The notes under the pieces are model-generated. The model was not told the DNA's origin, ran no database searches, and saw only the letters and a list, made by a program, of their open reading frames with translations. DNA of 43,106 nt from a virus. Location of the stretch: positions 1 to 43,106 of the IMG/VR virus record IMGVR_UViG_3300036785_000714; one strand, written 5' to 3'. The position numbers and the translations under genes are program-made. This document shows, one piece after another, positions 7,396 to 15,091 of the stretch; position 1 is the stretch's first letter; each line of letters begins with the position of its first letter.

Positions 7396-7536
7396 TTATC
7401 CTTTCCTCTCAGGAACAAATCTTGAACACCCGCATTTAAGACACGGCGGACTAGTAGAAACTTTTTGAGGGTCACAAGTTGAATGATCTATGTAAATATC
7501 TCCACATCTGCATACAACGTCATCCTTTGTTTCCAT
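7396..7536 (-). CDS. Zinc-ribbon miniprotein
   Basis: 46 aa. Cysteines are arranged as CRC near the start and CLKCGC near the end, with one more in between (STCDP), enough for a one-zinc ribbon. AAAGG lies 5 bases before the ATG. It ends where the next small gene begins and follows two structured RNA elements in the same transcript. Such miniproteins often bind nucleic acid or a host partner; no specific function can be given. Confidence 0.65.
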   Translation of the reverse strand: METKDDVVCRCGDIYIDHSTCDPQKVSTSPPCLKCGCSRFVPERKG

Positions 7537-7559
7537 AAATACCTTTCTAAGCGATCAGG

Positions 7560-7631
7560 TGCGGGCTACCTCCTGCAACCGTACACAATAGGCGCGAAGC
7601 CGGATGGCGTGAGCATCCTTCATCTCCCGCA
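7560..7631 (-). ncRNA. Structured RNA element E2
   Basis: 72 nt closed by a 6-bp stem (7560-7565 with 7626-7631, TGCGGG/CCCGCA). Inside are a perfect 5-bp hairpin with a 7-nt loop (7602-7606 with 7614-7618) and a 3-bp hairpin at 7591-7601. The minus strand reads GCGGGAGATGAAGG at its 5' side, as in E1. A 16-codon reading frame with a start next to GAAGG runs through it, so a leader peptide is an alternative. It ends about 24 nt before the zinc-ribbon gene. Confidence 0.45.
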
Positions 7632-7638
7632 TGAAAAA

Positions 7639-7721
7639 TTGTGGGCTCCCCGATACCTATGGCTGGAGCATCGGCCGGTAAGAGGCGTCCAGGATGAGAC
7701 CTCCCCCTTTATCTCCCACAA
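7639..7721 (-). ncRNA. Structured RNA element E3
   Basis: 83 nt closed by a perfect 7-bp stem (7639-7645 with 7715-7721, TTGTGGG/CCCACAA). Compared with E2 one C-G pair is replaced by T-A and the stem still pairs, which is compensatory change. Inner pairings include CCGAT/ATCGG (7650-7654 with 7669-7673). The minus strand starts GTGGGAGATAAAGG. It begins about 30 nt after the TATAAT-like box of repeat copy B, so it may be the start of the transcript. Confidence 0.45.
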
Positions 7722-7748
7722 AAATTGAATGGACGTATTTCGTCTCTC

Positions 7749-7777
7749 TTCATTATAGTCCGTGTAAAACGTGCGAG
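7749..7777 (-). promoter_or_regulatory. 29-bp repeat, copy B
   Basis: Minus strand: CTCGCACGTTTTACACGGAC, then TATAAT, then GAAG. The hexamer is a perfect -10 consensus. This copy has ACG where others have ATG, which breaks the possible leader-peptide start. It begins next to the stop of the 58-aa gene and points at the E3/E2 RNAs. Confidence 0.72.
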
Positions 7778-7778
7778 G

Positions 7779-7955
7779 CTATTCATCGAGTAATTCTTCG
7801 CAAAGACATGCGCAGTACACCTGTTTTATTTCAGACCACTTCATAACTTCTTGTGGAAACATGACCATTTTACATTCATCATGAAGCCCGAGATCACAAG
7901 TTGTACATATCCAAGTCGAGATACGGCTATCACCGTTGGGGGTGCTCAAATACAT
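7779..7955 (-). CDS. Cysteine-rich zinc-binding miniprotein
   Basis: 58 aa. WICTTCDLGLHDEC and VYCACLCEELL supply six cysteines in paired arrangement, consistent with one zinc site. The ATG is preceded by GAAAGGCGG. It overlaps the end of the preceding zinc-ribbon gene by 26 bases and is followed at once by repeat copy B. No named family recognised. It is one of three consecutive small cysteine-rich proteins in this stretch. Confidence 0.6.
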   Translation of the reverse strand: MYLSTPNGDSRISTWICTTCDLGLHDECKMVMFPQEVMKWSEIKQVYCACLCEELLDE

Positions 7956-8166
7956 TCCGCCTTTCAGGAACGACCTCGTCCCGATACCTTCGTTGTGAGC
8001 CTATGCAGTAAATTTCAGAGCCGGGGGTATTTCCGGTATCAGCACGACAAGCAAGACCAGAATCACACACTGGACAAATCATCACACAATCATCCCAATC
8101 AGCTCCACATGTTCCACAATGGGGGCCCAGCTTTGTGTGGTCCAGTTGATTACTTTCTATTTCCAA
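7930..8166 (-). CDS. Small protein with CxxC zinc knuckles
   Basis: 78 aa from a TTG start that has GAGAGG 6 bases upstream; the same frame is open to another TTG at 8190. CGTCGADWDDCV and ICPVCDSGLAC give paired cysteines near the N-terminus, a zinc-ribbon layout, followed by a basic tail (QRRYRDEVVPERRN). It overlaps both neighbours. The start is uncertain and the function unknown; binding to DNA or RNA is plausible. Confidence 0.6.
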   Translation of the reverse strand: MEIESNQLDHTKLGPHCGTCGADWDDCVMICPVCDSGLACRADTGNTPGSEIYCIGSQRRYRDEVVPERRNVFEHPQR

Positions 8167-8527
8167 TTTCCACCTCTCCTTCTTCCTCAACCTTCGTTGT
8201 CTTCAACCACTCATCGATGTTTTGCTCTTCCCCATTGATCTCGATCAACATATCGTTGACATCCGACGTACATGGAACGAATTGATTAAGGAAGGTGTTT
8301 CTCGTCATGCAGCGAATTCGTCTATCTTCGCCCATGACAGTGACCCAGAAACCAATATGCGCCCTAAAGATGTTTGGGATGATTCTCCGATTGACTGAAA
8401 TATATGGAATGCCTCTTTCGTTCTCACGAAGCTCACCGATCATTTCTGCGATCTCGCCCATATTTTCTTTGGTGATTTCAAGCGCTTGAACTTTGAATGG
8501 CTTCCTTGCAAACACAGCATATTCCAT
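8150..8527 (-). CDS. Conserved phage protein (ARKPFKVQALEIT type)
   Basis: 125 aa, with CAGGAG 7 bases before the ATG. The N-terminus EYAVFARKPFKVQALEIT and the middle FRAHIGFWVTVMGEDRRIRC, then NTFLNQFVP, match a family I recall in actinophage replication regions. It appears to be a small beta-rich domain; there the genes are left unannotated. The C-terminus is acidic. It overlaps the next gene by 17 bases. No catalytic motif is visible. Confidence 0.75.
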   Translation of the reverse strand: MEYAVFARKPFKVQALEITKENMGEIAEMIGELRENERGIPYISVNRRIIPNIFRAHIGFWVTVMGEDRRIRCMTRNTFLNQFVPCTSDVNDMLIEINGEEQNIDEWLKTTKVEEEGEVEIGNRK

Positions 8528-8554
8528 TTATATACTCCTGTTTTTAGGGATTGT

Positions 8555-8662
8555 TTACGCAGGCTGCGTTGCCATATATGACAGACAACCTATCACTACA
8601 AGCCAAGCTAGGATTCTGTCCCAACGCCAGCATCTTATGGGGCGAATCTTTGGTTCTCTCAT
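8555..8662 (-). CDS. 35-aa single-pass membrane peptide
   Basis: Begins with ATGA overlapping the stop of the ssDNA-binding-like gene, so translation is coupled. The N-terminal half is basic (REPKIRPIRCWRWDR) and the C-terminal half hydrophobic (ILAWLVVIGCLSYMA), an N-in membrane anchor. The frame is open upstream but runs through the neighbour without a ribosome site. No function can be given. Confidence 0.5.
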   Translation of the reverse strand: MREPKIRPIRCWRWDRILAWLVVIGCLSYMATQPA

Positions 8663-9123
8663 TCGTCTATCTCTGGTGCTGCATACTTGCGCTCGAGTTC
8701 GTCTTCTCGAATGGTAACGAACATCGATTGCAGATATGCGTTTATGCCGGTTTTCCCATTGACACTCCACTCATATGCCCGGCCGATCAAATCGCATGTT
8801 TGGATATCCGCCCAGTCCAAAACAGATACGGTCTCCTCAGTCAAAGTCGTTCGACCAGCAGATGTAATCATGATGATCCGAGGTGGACGAATATCAAACT
8901 TTACTTTCACCTGAATGAATGGAGTTGGTTCGTCGCCTTCCTCCCTAGGTTTGAAATACTTGACAAACCACCCGACGTTCGCCATCTCTTCAGCATCTTT
9001 GTTATCGAGAACAACGAGGAAGGTTCGAACTCCTACTTGCCCGAACCTATCCTCGGCACCACTGAAGTTTCTGTATACAAGTCGAGCGTTTTCAACCATG
9101 AAGGTGTCTCCATTTTGAAGCAT
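8659..9123 (-). CDS. Probable ssDNA-binding protein (OB-fold-like)
   Basis: 154 aa. The pattern NARLVYRNFSG, then VRTFLVVLDNKDAEEM, GWFVKYFKPR, PFIQVKVKFDIRPPRI, and INAYLQSMFVTI corresponds to a phage family that I remember as predicted single-stranded DNA-binding protein. The acidic C-terminus (PEIDE) fits SSB-type proteins. AAAGGA lies 6 bases before the ATG. It follows the polymerase fusion with an 11-base gap, as expected for a replication partner. The call is from family memory and position, not from a decisive motif. Confidence 0.55.
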   Translation of the reverse strand: MLQNGDTFMVENARLVYRNFSGAEDRFGQVGVRTFLVVLDNKDAEEMANVGWFVKYFKPREEGDEPTPFIQVKVKFDIRPPRIIMITSAGRTTLTEETVSVLDWADIQTCDLIGRAYEWSVNGKTGINAYLQSMFVTIREDELERKYAAPEIDE

Positions 9124-9134
9124 CTTTCATCCTT

Positions 9135-12100
9135 TCAATTGACATCCTTCGGTAAGCCGCCACTCTTTTCAATGGCCTCGAGGGCTTTATCCTTCAAGGC
9201 ATCGAAATATGACATGTCGATTTCCAATTCATTGTTTTCTCTTTTAGTAGCAGCGACCTCCCTAAGCATCCAAGAATATCCCTTTGTCGATGCGACAGCA
9301 TACTTTTGATCGTCCTTAACCCGCCACAAAGTTCCTCCATCGGACATAACCGGGACGAAACTTCCTGTGCGTCCCACATGTACCATTTCTTTGATGTCTC
9401 CGGTTCCTGAGAAATCGAGATACATGTGCCCTTGCACGACGTTCCTAGACTCACAGAAGTCTTTGAACTCAAGTTCTTCGTGAGAGAATAAGCTTTTCAT
9501 CACATATGGATGTTGGAACTGAGCTCCAACGGCCGTCCATTTATCTCCGCTTCGGGCAACGTAGACAGCGTCGTTGACCAAGCAGAACCAATCGTATTTC
9601 GGCTCTTCTTCGAAGTCGTATCCATACTCTTTACCAAAGGTAATGATGAAGTCGATAATTTTCTGAGTGGCATTCGGTATCTTAATTGAGTCTGTCTTAA
9701 TATGGATCACCGAGAAGCCGCGATTTTGTACTTCATGCTTCAAATCGATCATGAAAAGCGCACCACGTTTAGCTACGATATTGTCCTTATTACGTCGATC
9801 CCGAAACGGGTTGTCAAATCGTGCACTAGTAAGTCCGTAGACAATGTTGATGACAATCTTAAGAGCGTAGGATAGGATCTCAGAATCCTTATCGTCTCCC
9901 AGAAACTGTCGGAGCTTACCGTCAAAGAGCTCCCTGGCAGTATCGTACTCCTTATGCTTGATTGCCAAACGCGCTTCCTTGAGCGCACTGAAGTTCTTGG
10001 TGTAAGGTCCAAAAAGATTAAGGCACTCGATACTCGTCGGATGCATACTCGCAATGTCCAAAACCGACACGTTCTCGTAGGTGCCAGGCTCGGCATACAC
10101 ATAACCACCTTCACCAGTGATTTCTCCACGATACGTGCTCTCCTTTCCGTCAAAATTATACCCCGGGAATTTTTCCCCAAGATTTGTATAGACAAAGGAG
10201 GCCTGAGGGCTTCGTTCTTTTCCAAATATAATTCTGGCTGCATGTGTTTGTGTTGTGTGATTGACTGACAACCCCGACAAAGTTGACAGAATTTGTCTAG
10301 CGACAAAGTCTTGCTTTCTACTCTCGAAGACTTTCTCTGTTGCTTCTACATCATTGACACAATATGCCTCAACCATAGGCCATAGTTTTTCCGGCACGGG
10401 TTGATCCCACGGAAGATCAAGTTCGACATGAGGAATATCCAAGTCGATCATGAACTGCTTCAGTCCCTTCTTTTCGGAGCTAAAGTCATAAATATCCGTG
10501 TATGAAATGTTGTAGGCCTCGCCAATGAAAGCATCTCTGTTATTTCCACCAAGGATGATCTTCTGACTCAATGCATACAGATCGGCCAAAGAATATCCGA
10601 GATACCGGGCATACAGGATATGGTTGTCGTATCGACGGTTGTTGAAACCAACCAATTTCATTTTGAACAACGGCTCAACTTCAGAATCCGTTGGATTGAT
10701 CATGCGTGAAACTTGTTGATCTCCTTGAGCCTTCCAACATATGAGCAGAAGATTTGGGTAGACCTCAACATCGAAAAATACGATCTTGCCCTCTTCATCA
10801 CCGACCTCAGGCATCGTGCTTTTCCCGATGAACTTCATCTTCTGCACCAGAGCAAGACAAGCTGGAGCCTGATTGGTACTCTTGGCTGCGAAAGTTAGAA
10901 TTACTGATCGCATATCAAGAACGTCATAAGCTAACCCAGACTCATATGCTTCCTCGAGGATGGTGTAGATGAAATCCACAGAAGGTTTTGTCCCTGGGTG
11001 GATCTCCTTTCTGAGATTTCTGTCGATGAGATCTCGTAATCCTTTTTCACTTTGAATACTTTTTGTAGATATCACCGACTTCTCCTTTTTGGGCAGCCAA
11101 CTACCACTTATGGTTGTGATGTTAAGATCATTACAAGTGGTCAGTTTCCTTCTGAGTGAGCTGTCCCCAGTAAAGGTTTTGACCTCGATCCCGACACCAT
11201 AAACGGAACCAACTTCTGTCACGTCACCATCATACAAATAATGAAGGTGAATTCCTTTACCACTCTGGCTTACTTCAGCATAGGTGGGGGGTAATATTGA
11301 GGCTTGTCGGATGTTTTCGTCGAGATCCTTGTCTCCACTTTCTCCCACCAGATCGAAATCGATGACGATATGCGTTTCCGGCACTTTGACAAAATGTAGT
11401 TGATGACTATCCAAGTCGCCAAGCGTCGAAAGAACGTTGGCCCATTTTTTGCTGGGCTTACCGTTATCACCAGCGTACTGCGCAGCTCTTCCGCTATACT
11501 GTCGATCAAAGACCGAAGGCTGATCACAGAGGTCAAGGGTATAAACGCTGTCCGGCCTAAGTGGAAGTTCAGTGAAGGGGACAATCCTTTCAAGGTGTCT
11601 AAATCCAGAATATATGTTTCGAAGGTATTTGCCATGAATGTTCTTCCTCTCATCGAAGTTTACAAAGTAATTTTTTAGCTCTTCGCGAAGTTTGTACTGA
11701 GGAAGGCGTGCTTCGATGCCGGTTTCAGAACAGTATTCTTTGTATAGAGCCCATGCTTTGACTAACGTTATTGAATCTTCTTCTTTGAACTGATCAAAGT
11801 AATAGTCTACAAAGTTGTAAAACACATCTGTTTGCAGCATCATCGTCTTTGGGCGATATGCGTCATAGAAATTCTTGCCCATGCTTTTGAATATAGACAA
11901 ACAGTGTTCAGCTATAGCCCCCAACTCAAAATCAATCTGATCCATGAGAAGGTAATATGTCTGGGTATCAATTGTTCTTCTTGTTGGGGTTACATCTATC
12001 AACCTTCTGATAATTCCAGATTTTGCATCCGTGATCCTGACAGCAATGTTCGTCCCCATGAACAAGAACGCCGAGGACCTAATCGAGTATTGTGCTTGGA

Positions 12101-12881
12101 ACTTCTCATTGACAAGAATATCCTCATGAGACACAATCGAATTCAGCTTTGTGTTGTCATAGATTCTTGACAGGTCTCCATCATGTTGAATACCTACGAG
12201 GGGATTGTTCTTGAACGCAGCCGAAGCAAAAGCATTGTTATTACTGGCAAGCTCTCTTGCATCGAACAACGATGTATACCCATGAAAGAGTTTCTGAATC
12301 ACGTTAAGGATGGTTGACTTCCCACTAGCCGGTGGACCATAGAAGACAAGAAACTTCTGGATGAATCTTGATTGTCCAGAAACTACTGCTCCTATGCCCC
12401 ATTCAATCTTTTGACGCTCCTCATCGTCATATAGAGTCCCCACAATTGAATCCCAAGCATCATGATTACCATACTCTAAAGAATATGGAAGTCTGATACT
12501 AGAGTAGTCTTTCTTGGAGGCGGGGGCATTTTCAAATATAAGCTTCTCATTCAAAGGTCTGAAGTTGTTACCACAGTTGCGAAGGTATCTTTGGAATTCA
12601 TCCCAAAGCTTAGAGTTATTCGAGCTGAGTTTAGCAGAAGTGTATTCCTTTCCATTATCTGCTAAGCCCCGTCTAGCTGCTTCTCTCTCGAGGTCCTCGT
12701 CTACAAGTCTTTGAACATCGTAAATATCTGTTGACCAAATCCCACGTGCTTCATCCCATATAGCATAAAATCCTTTCCCTCTGACCATTAGATCGTCTGA
12801 TCGACCAACAATCCAATCAGGGCGCAATTGAAAGGTGCCGTCTTTCTTTGCCACGACAACTATGTTGTAGAAATCCAACAT
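9135..12881 (-). CDS. Giant replication fusion: SF3 helicase, AEP primase, family B DNA polymerase
   Basis: 1,248 aa in three blocks. (1) SF3/D5-type helicase: Walker A GPPASGKST (182-190), sensor FLFMGTN (272-278), arginine finger GIIRRLI (289-295). (2) Primase of the archaeo-eukaryotic (PrimPol) type: HIVIDFDL (504-511), SGKGIHLHYLYDG (540-552) and GIEVKTF (564-570). (3) Family B polymerase: exonuclease FFDVEVYPN (702-710), VGFNNRRYDNH (744-754), YCVNDVEAT (840-848); polymerase motif A DIASMHPTS (942-950), motif B KIVINIVYG (1008-1016), motif C IKTDSIKI (1061-1068), where KTD replaces the usual DTD. One chain may unwind, prime and copy. The usual order primase-helicase is reversed. AAAGG lies 4-5 bases before the ATG. 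Confidence 0.88.
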   Translation of the reverse strand: MLDFYNIVVVAKKDGTFQLRPDWIVGRSDDLMVRGKGFYAIWDEARGIWSTDIYDVQRLVDEDLEREAARRGLADNGKEYTSAKLSSNNSKLWDEFQRYLRNCGNNFRPLNEKLIFENAPASKKDYSSIRLPYSLEYGNHDAWDSIVGTLYDDEERQKIEWGIGAVVSGQSRFIQKFLVFYGPPASGKSTILNVIQKLFHGYTSLFDARELASNNNAFASAAFKNNPLVGIQHDGDLSRIYDNTKLNSIVSHEDILVNEKFQAQYSIRSSAFLFMGTNIAVRITDAKSGIIRRLIDVTPTRRTIDTQTYYLLMDQIDFELGAIAEHCLSIFKSMGKNFYDAYRPKTMMLQTDVFYNFVDYYFDQFKEEDSITLVKAWALYKEYCSETGIEARLPQYKLREELKNYFVNFDERKNIHGKYLRNIYSGFRHLERIVPFTELPLRPDSVYTLDLCDQPSVFDRQYSGRAAQYAGDNGKPSKKWANVLSTLGDLDSHQLHFVKVPETHIVIDFDLVGESGDKDLDENIRQASILPPTYAEVSQSGKGIHLHYLYDGDVTEVGSVYGVGIEVKTFTGDSSLRRKLTTCNDLNITTISGSWLPKKEKSVISTKSIQSEKGLRDLIDRNLRKEIHPGTKPSVDFIYTILEEAYESGLAYDVLDMRSVILTFAAKSTNQAPACLALVQKMKFIGKSTMPEVGDEEGKIVFFDVEVYPNLLLICWKAQGDQQVSRMINPTDSEVEPLFKMKLVGFNNRRYDNHILYARYLGYSLADLYALSQKIILGGNNRDAFIGEAYNISYTDIYDFSSEKKGLKQFMIDLDIPHVELDLPWDQPVPEKLWPMVEAYCVNDVEATEKVFESRKQDFVARQILSTLSGLSVNHTTQTHAARIIFGKERSPQASFVYTNLGEKFPGYNFDGKESTYRGEITGEGGYVYAEPGTYENVSVLDIASMHPTSIECLNLFGPYTKNFSALKEARLAIKHKEYDTARELFDGKLRQFLGDDKDSEILSYALKIVINIVYGLTSARFDNPFRDRRNKDNIVAKRGALFMIDLKHEVQNRGFSVIHIKTDSIKIPNATQKIIDFIITFGKEYGYDFEEEPKYDWFCLVNDAVYVARSGDKWTAVGAQFQHPYVMKSLFSHEELEFKDFCESRNVVQGHMYLDFSGTGDIKEMVHVGRTGSFVPVMSDGGTLWRVKDDQKYAVASTKGYSWMLREVAATKRENNELEIDMSYFDALKDKALEAIEKSGGLPKDVN

Positions 12882-12890
12882 CTCCCCTTT

Positions 12891-13409
12891 CTATGCTATT
12901 TGTTGTTCATCAATATACTCAAAGAATTGATACCAAATCTCCGTTTCTCTTTGGTTTTTCTTAGGCGTGATCAAAGGGAACAAACCACCGTTTCCTTGTA
13001 TGTCGTATTGCCTCCAAATGAATGTGTATAGGATCTCATCAATCTCACGAATATCATCCATGGACACCCTGGTGAATTCATTCAACCTTAAGTTCTCCAA
13101 GAATATCCAAAACCACTTCTTGACGCTAAATTCAGTTTGAAACTCAGCACGCTTGGCAAAAGATATGAGCAACTCAAGCATGGAACATGGCTGAGTCATC
13201 CAAATCTCTTCTCGCTCATGATCTGTTTCACGCAAGAAATCAAATCTTAATTCAAGCCCATCTTCTGCTCTATGCCCATCTGCAGGTAAAACCCAAACAA
13301 ATTCAGTCCTATGCAATATAATGAGAAGATCACTATATGTCGGGGACCGTGGTTCTAAAACCTTCGCACAGAGCCAGTTGAAATATTCATGTTCAATCGG
13401 CTCTCTCAT
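12891..13409 (-). CDS. Conserved phage protein upstream of the polymerase
   Basis: 172 aa, acidic and helical. Segments such as EYFNWLCAKV, LHRTEFVWVLPADGHRAEDG, RAEFQTEF and EIWYQFFEYI recur in a family I remember from gut siphoviruses next to replication genes, with no assigned role. It lies 9 bases ahead of the polymerase fusion, suggesting a replication accessory, but that is inference from position. The bases before the start resemble the end of the 29-bp repeat (ATGGATTGAAATGA); here they also encode the last residues of the upstream gene. Confidence 0.78.
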   Translation of the reverse strand: MREPIEHEYFNWLCAKVLEPRSPTYSDLLIILHRTEFVWVLPADGHRAEDGLELRFDFLRETDHEREEIWMTQPCSMLELLISFAKRAEFQTEFSVKKWFWIFLENLRLNEFTRVSMDDIREIDEILYTFIWRQYDIQGNGGLFPLITPKKNQRETEIWYQFFEYIDEQQIA

Positions 13410-13410
13410 T

Positions 13411-14157
13411 TCAATCCATCCTAAATTTTGGAACGTGATGTTGAGAATGTCTTATTTCTTTGTCGGCCAGGTCTTCTGCATCAAGCGCTAAAACTTCGAT
13501 TGCAAAATGGCCTGAGTCACGAATGATTTCATACTCACAACTTCTATCATCGTTTCGAACGTAGAATGTATTTCTGTCATGAGATCCATGTCCAAATAAC
13601 AGAGGGCCTGTAACATTCAAATAATTGTAAACAGGCGTCTGCTCTTCGTCACACATGATGTCGTCACCTTCGAAATATGTCAACGAAAGCTGTGAGTAAT
13701 CCTTTTCGTTCTCGTAGAACTCATCCTTGTGCAGAATATAGGGTTTATCCTCCGTCCTTTCAGATTGTTCCTTTTCCATGTCCCATTCATCATCACTTCC
13801 AGCAAATATAACTCGTTGAACTGCATTCTCGTCTTCAACAACTACTTGCGGTTGTCCGTCAAAACCTACACTAGACACGATGATCGGATTTTCTCCATCT
13901 GCACGAACTTCTTCGATAATAACTTTTTGCTGAGCAATGAACTCTTTAACTTCCTCTGGGTCGAAGCTCACACCAGCTGCTCGTTTAAGTACCTTACTTC
14001 CTCTCTCTCTTCTCCTTTCTGCCTCGATTTCCCTTTCCACATGGCGGCCGAACATAAATCCGATTACCAACCCAGCCCCGAGAGAAACGACTCCCGCTAG
14101 AGCTGGCTTTGTAACCGGATGCGCGAATATGCTTCGCATGTTTAAATTTAATTCCAT
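13411..14157 (-). CDS. Membrane-anchored phage protein, DUF6353-like C-terminal domain
   Basis: 248 aa. One transmembrane helix near the N-terminus (about residues 17-36, GVVSLGAGLVIGFMFG), then a basic, coiled-coil-like stretch (EREIEAERRRERGSK), then a soluble domain with YILHKDEFYENEKDYSQLSLTY and LFGHGSHDRNTFYVRND. I recall this domain from a family of unknown function in siphoviruses (DUF6353 group). It is one of three consecutive related membrane-anchored proteins. GGGG lies about 6 bases before the ATG. Role unknown; position between membrane cassettes and replication genes is shared in related phages. Confidence 0.72.
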   Translation of the reverse strand: MELNLNMRSIFAHPVTKPALAGVVSLGAGLVIGFMFGRHVEREIEAERRRERGSKVLKRAAGVSFDPEEVKEFIAQQKVIIEEVRADGENPIIVSSVGFDGQPQVVVEDENAVQRVIFAGSDDEWDMEKEQSERTEDKPYILHKDEFYENEKDYSQLSLTYFEGDDIMCDEEQTPVYNYLNVTGPLLFGHGSHDRNTFYVRNDDRSCEYEIIRDSGHFAIEVLALDAEDLADKEIRHSQHHVPKFRMD

Positions 14158-14170
14158 AATCCACCCCTTT

Positions 14171-15076
14171 CTATTGGGTTTCTTTTCTCCCGATCAGGTG
14201 ATAGACAACGCCATCGACGTTGAAATCGAGAAGAAGAGTGTGCACATGAGCCCGGCCGCCATTCGTTTGGTAAACTTCACGAATTCCGAAATCGACGTAC
14301 CCATCTCCATCCCCGTTCTTTGCCCAGCCGACAACAGAACCTTCTTTAGTCCGTTCTATTCCAAGGTCATCGTAAGCATCATTCAGGAAATAGTGCCCTC
14401 TTGAATGCAACATATGCTTGGCATGGGCCTCGGCAGCTCTGACAAACATGAGATTGATGTCCGCACTCTCACGCCAATTAGGATTATCCGAGTCAAAGAA
14501 TCGAGCATAGACAGAAACCATCTCATCACAAGGAGGATTCAACGCATGAGTGTTGGCTCCTGAAGTCTCTTCAAGCTCAGGAAGCCTGGAATATAACTCT
14601 AATTCTTTGTCTTCTCCGATTTCCTTACGAACCCTCTCACGATAGTCATCAAGGGCTTTCAATGCACCCACCAACGTAACAGTAAGCGCTGTGTTACGCC
14701 GGACCAGTTGAACGTGCGACCCCGTCAGAGCAAATATGGAAAGTCCTCCAACCACAATGGCCGGTCCATACAGCTTTACCAGCTTGAGGGCGCTCTTCCC
14801 ATAAACAAATGAGAGATCGCCGATGTGATCATGCTCAGTGTAGCTGGTTCCAACCTTTTCTGCTGTACTCTTTCGATTGTTTTCAAGCTGGTTGACGGCT
14901 TCCAGATCTCCTTTGATCTCATCGACGGTCTCTTCCAACTTCAAGGTTGCTCGGCAAGCAAGAACACCTGCGCCAATTGCCCCAACCACCCCAACGGCAA
15001 AGAAAATATGGGGGGAGTTCTTTTTAGCTTGCAGTACGCTCCTGCCTATAATTGTTGTAAGCTTGTCAAGCTTCAT
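14171..15076 (-). CDS. DUF6353-like membrane protein, larger paralogue
   Basis: 301 aa. Two hydrophobic helices: one after NSPHIFFAVGVVGAIG (about 20-42) and one near 112-130 (YGPAIVVGGLSIFALTG). Between and after them are charged helices. The C-terminal domain begins near residue 195 (NPPCDEMVSVYARFFDSDNPNWRE) and ends with a beta-rich part. AAAGG lies 7 bases before the ATG. It shares layout with the 244-aa protein at 16469. It may insert in the host membrane during infection, for example to protect against other phages or to anchor replication; no evidence decides this. Confidence 0.72.
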   Translation of the reverse strand: MKLDKLTTIIGRSVLQAKKNSPHIFFAVGVVGAIGAGVLACRATLKLEETVDEIKGDLEAVNQLENNRKSTAEKVGTSYTEHDHIGDLSFVYGKSALKLVKLYGPAIVVGGLSIFALTGSHVQLVRRNTALTVTLVGALKALDDYRERVRKEIGEDKELELYSRLPELEETSGANTHALNPPCDEMVSVYARFFDSDNPNWRESADINLMFVRAAEAHAKHMLHSRGHYFLNDAYDDLGIERTKEGSVVGWAKNGDGDGYVDFGIREVYQTNGGRAHVHTLLLDFNVDGVVYHLIGRKETQ

Positions 15077-15091
15077 GAATATGCCTTTCTA

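Noticed and set aside
8551-9309. 252-codon plus-strand frame
   Set aside because: Antisense to three minus-strand genes with good ribosome sites and family resemblance.
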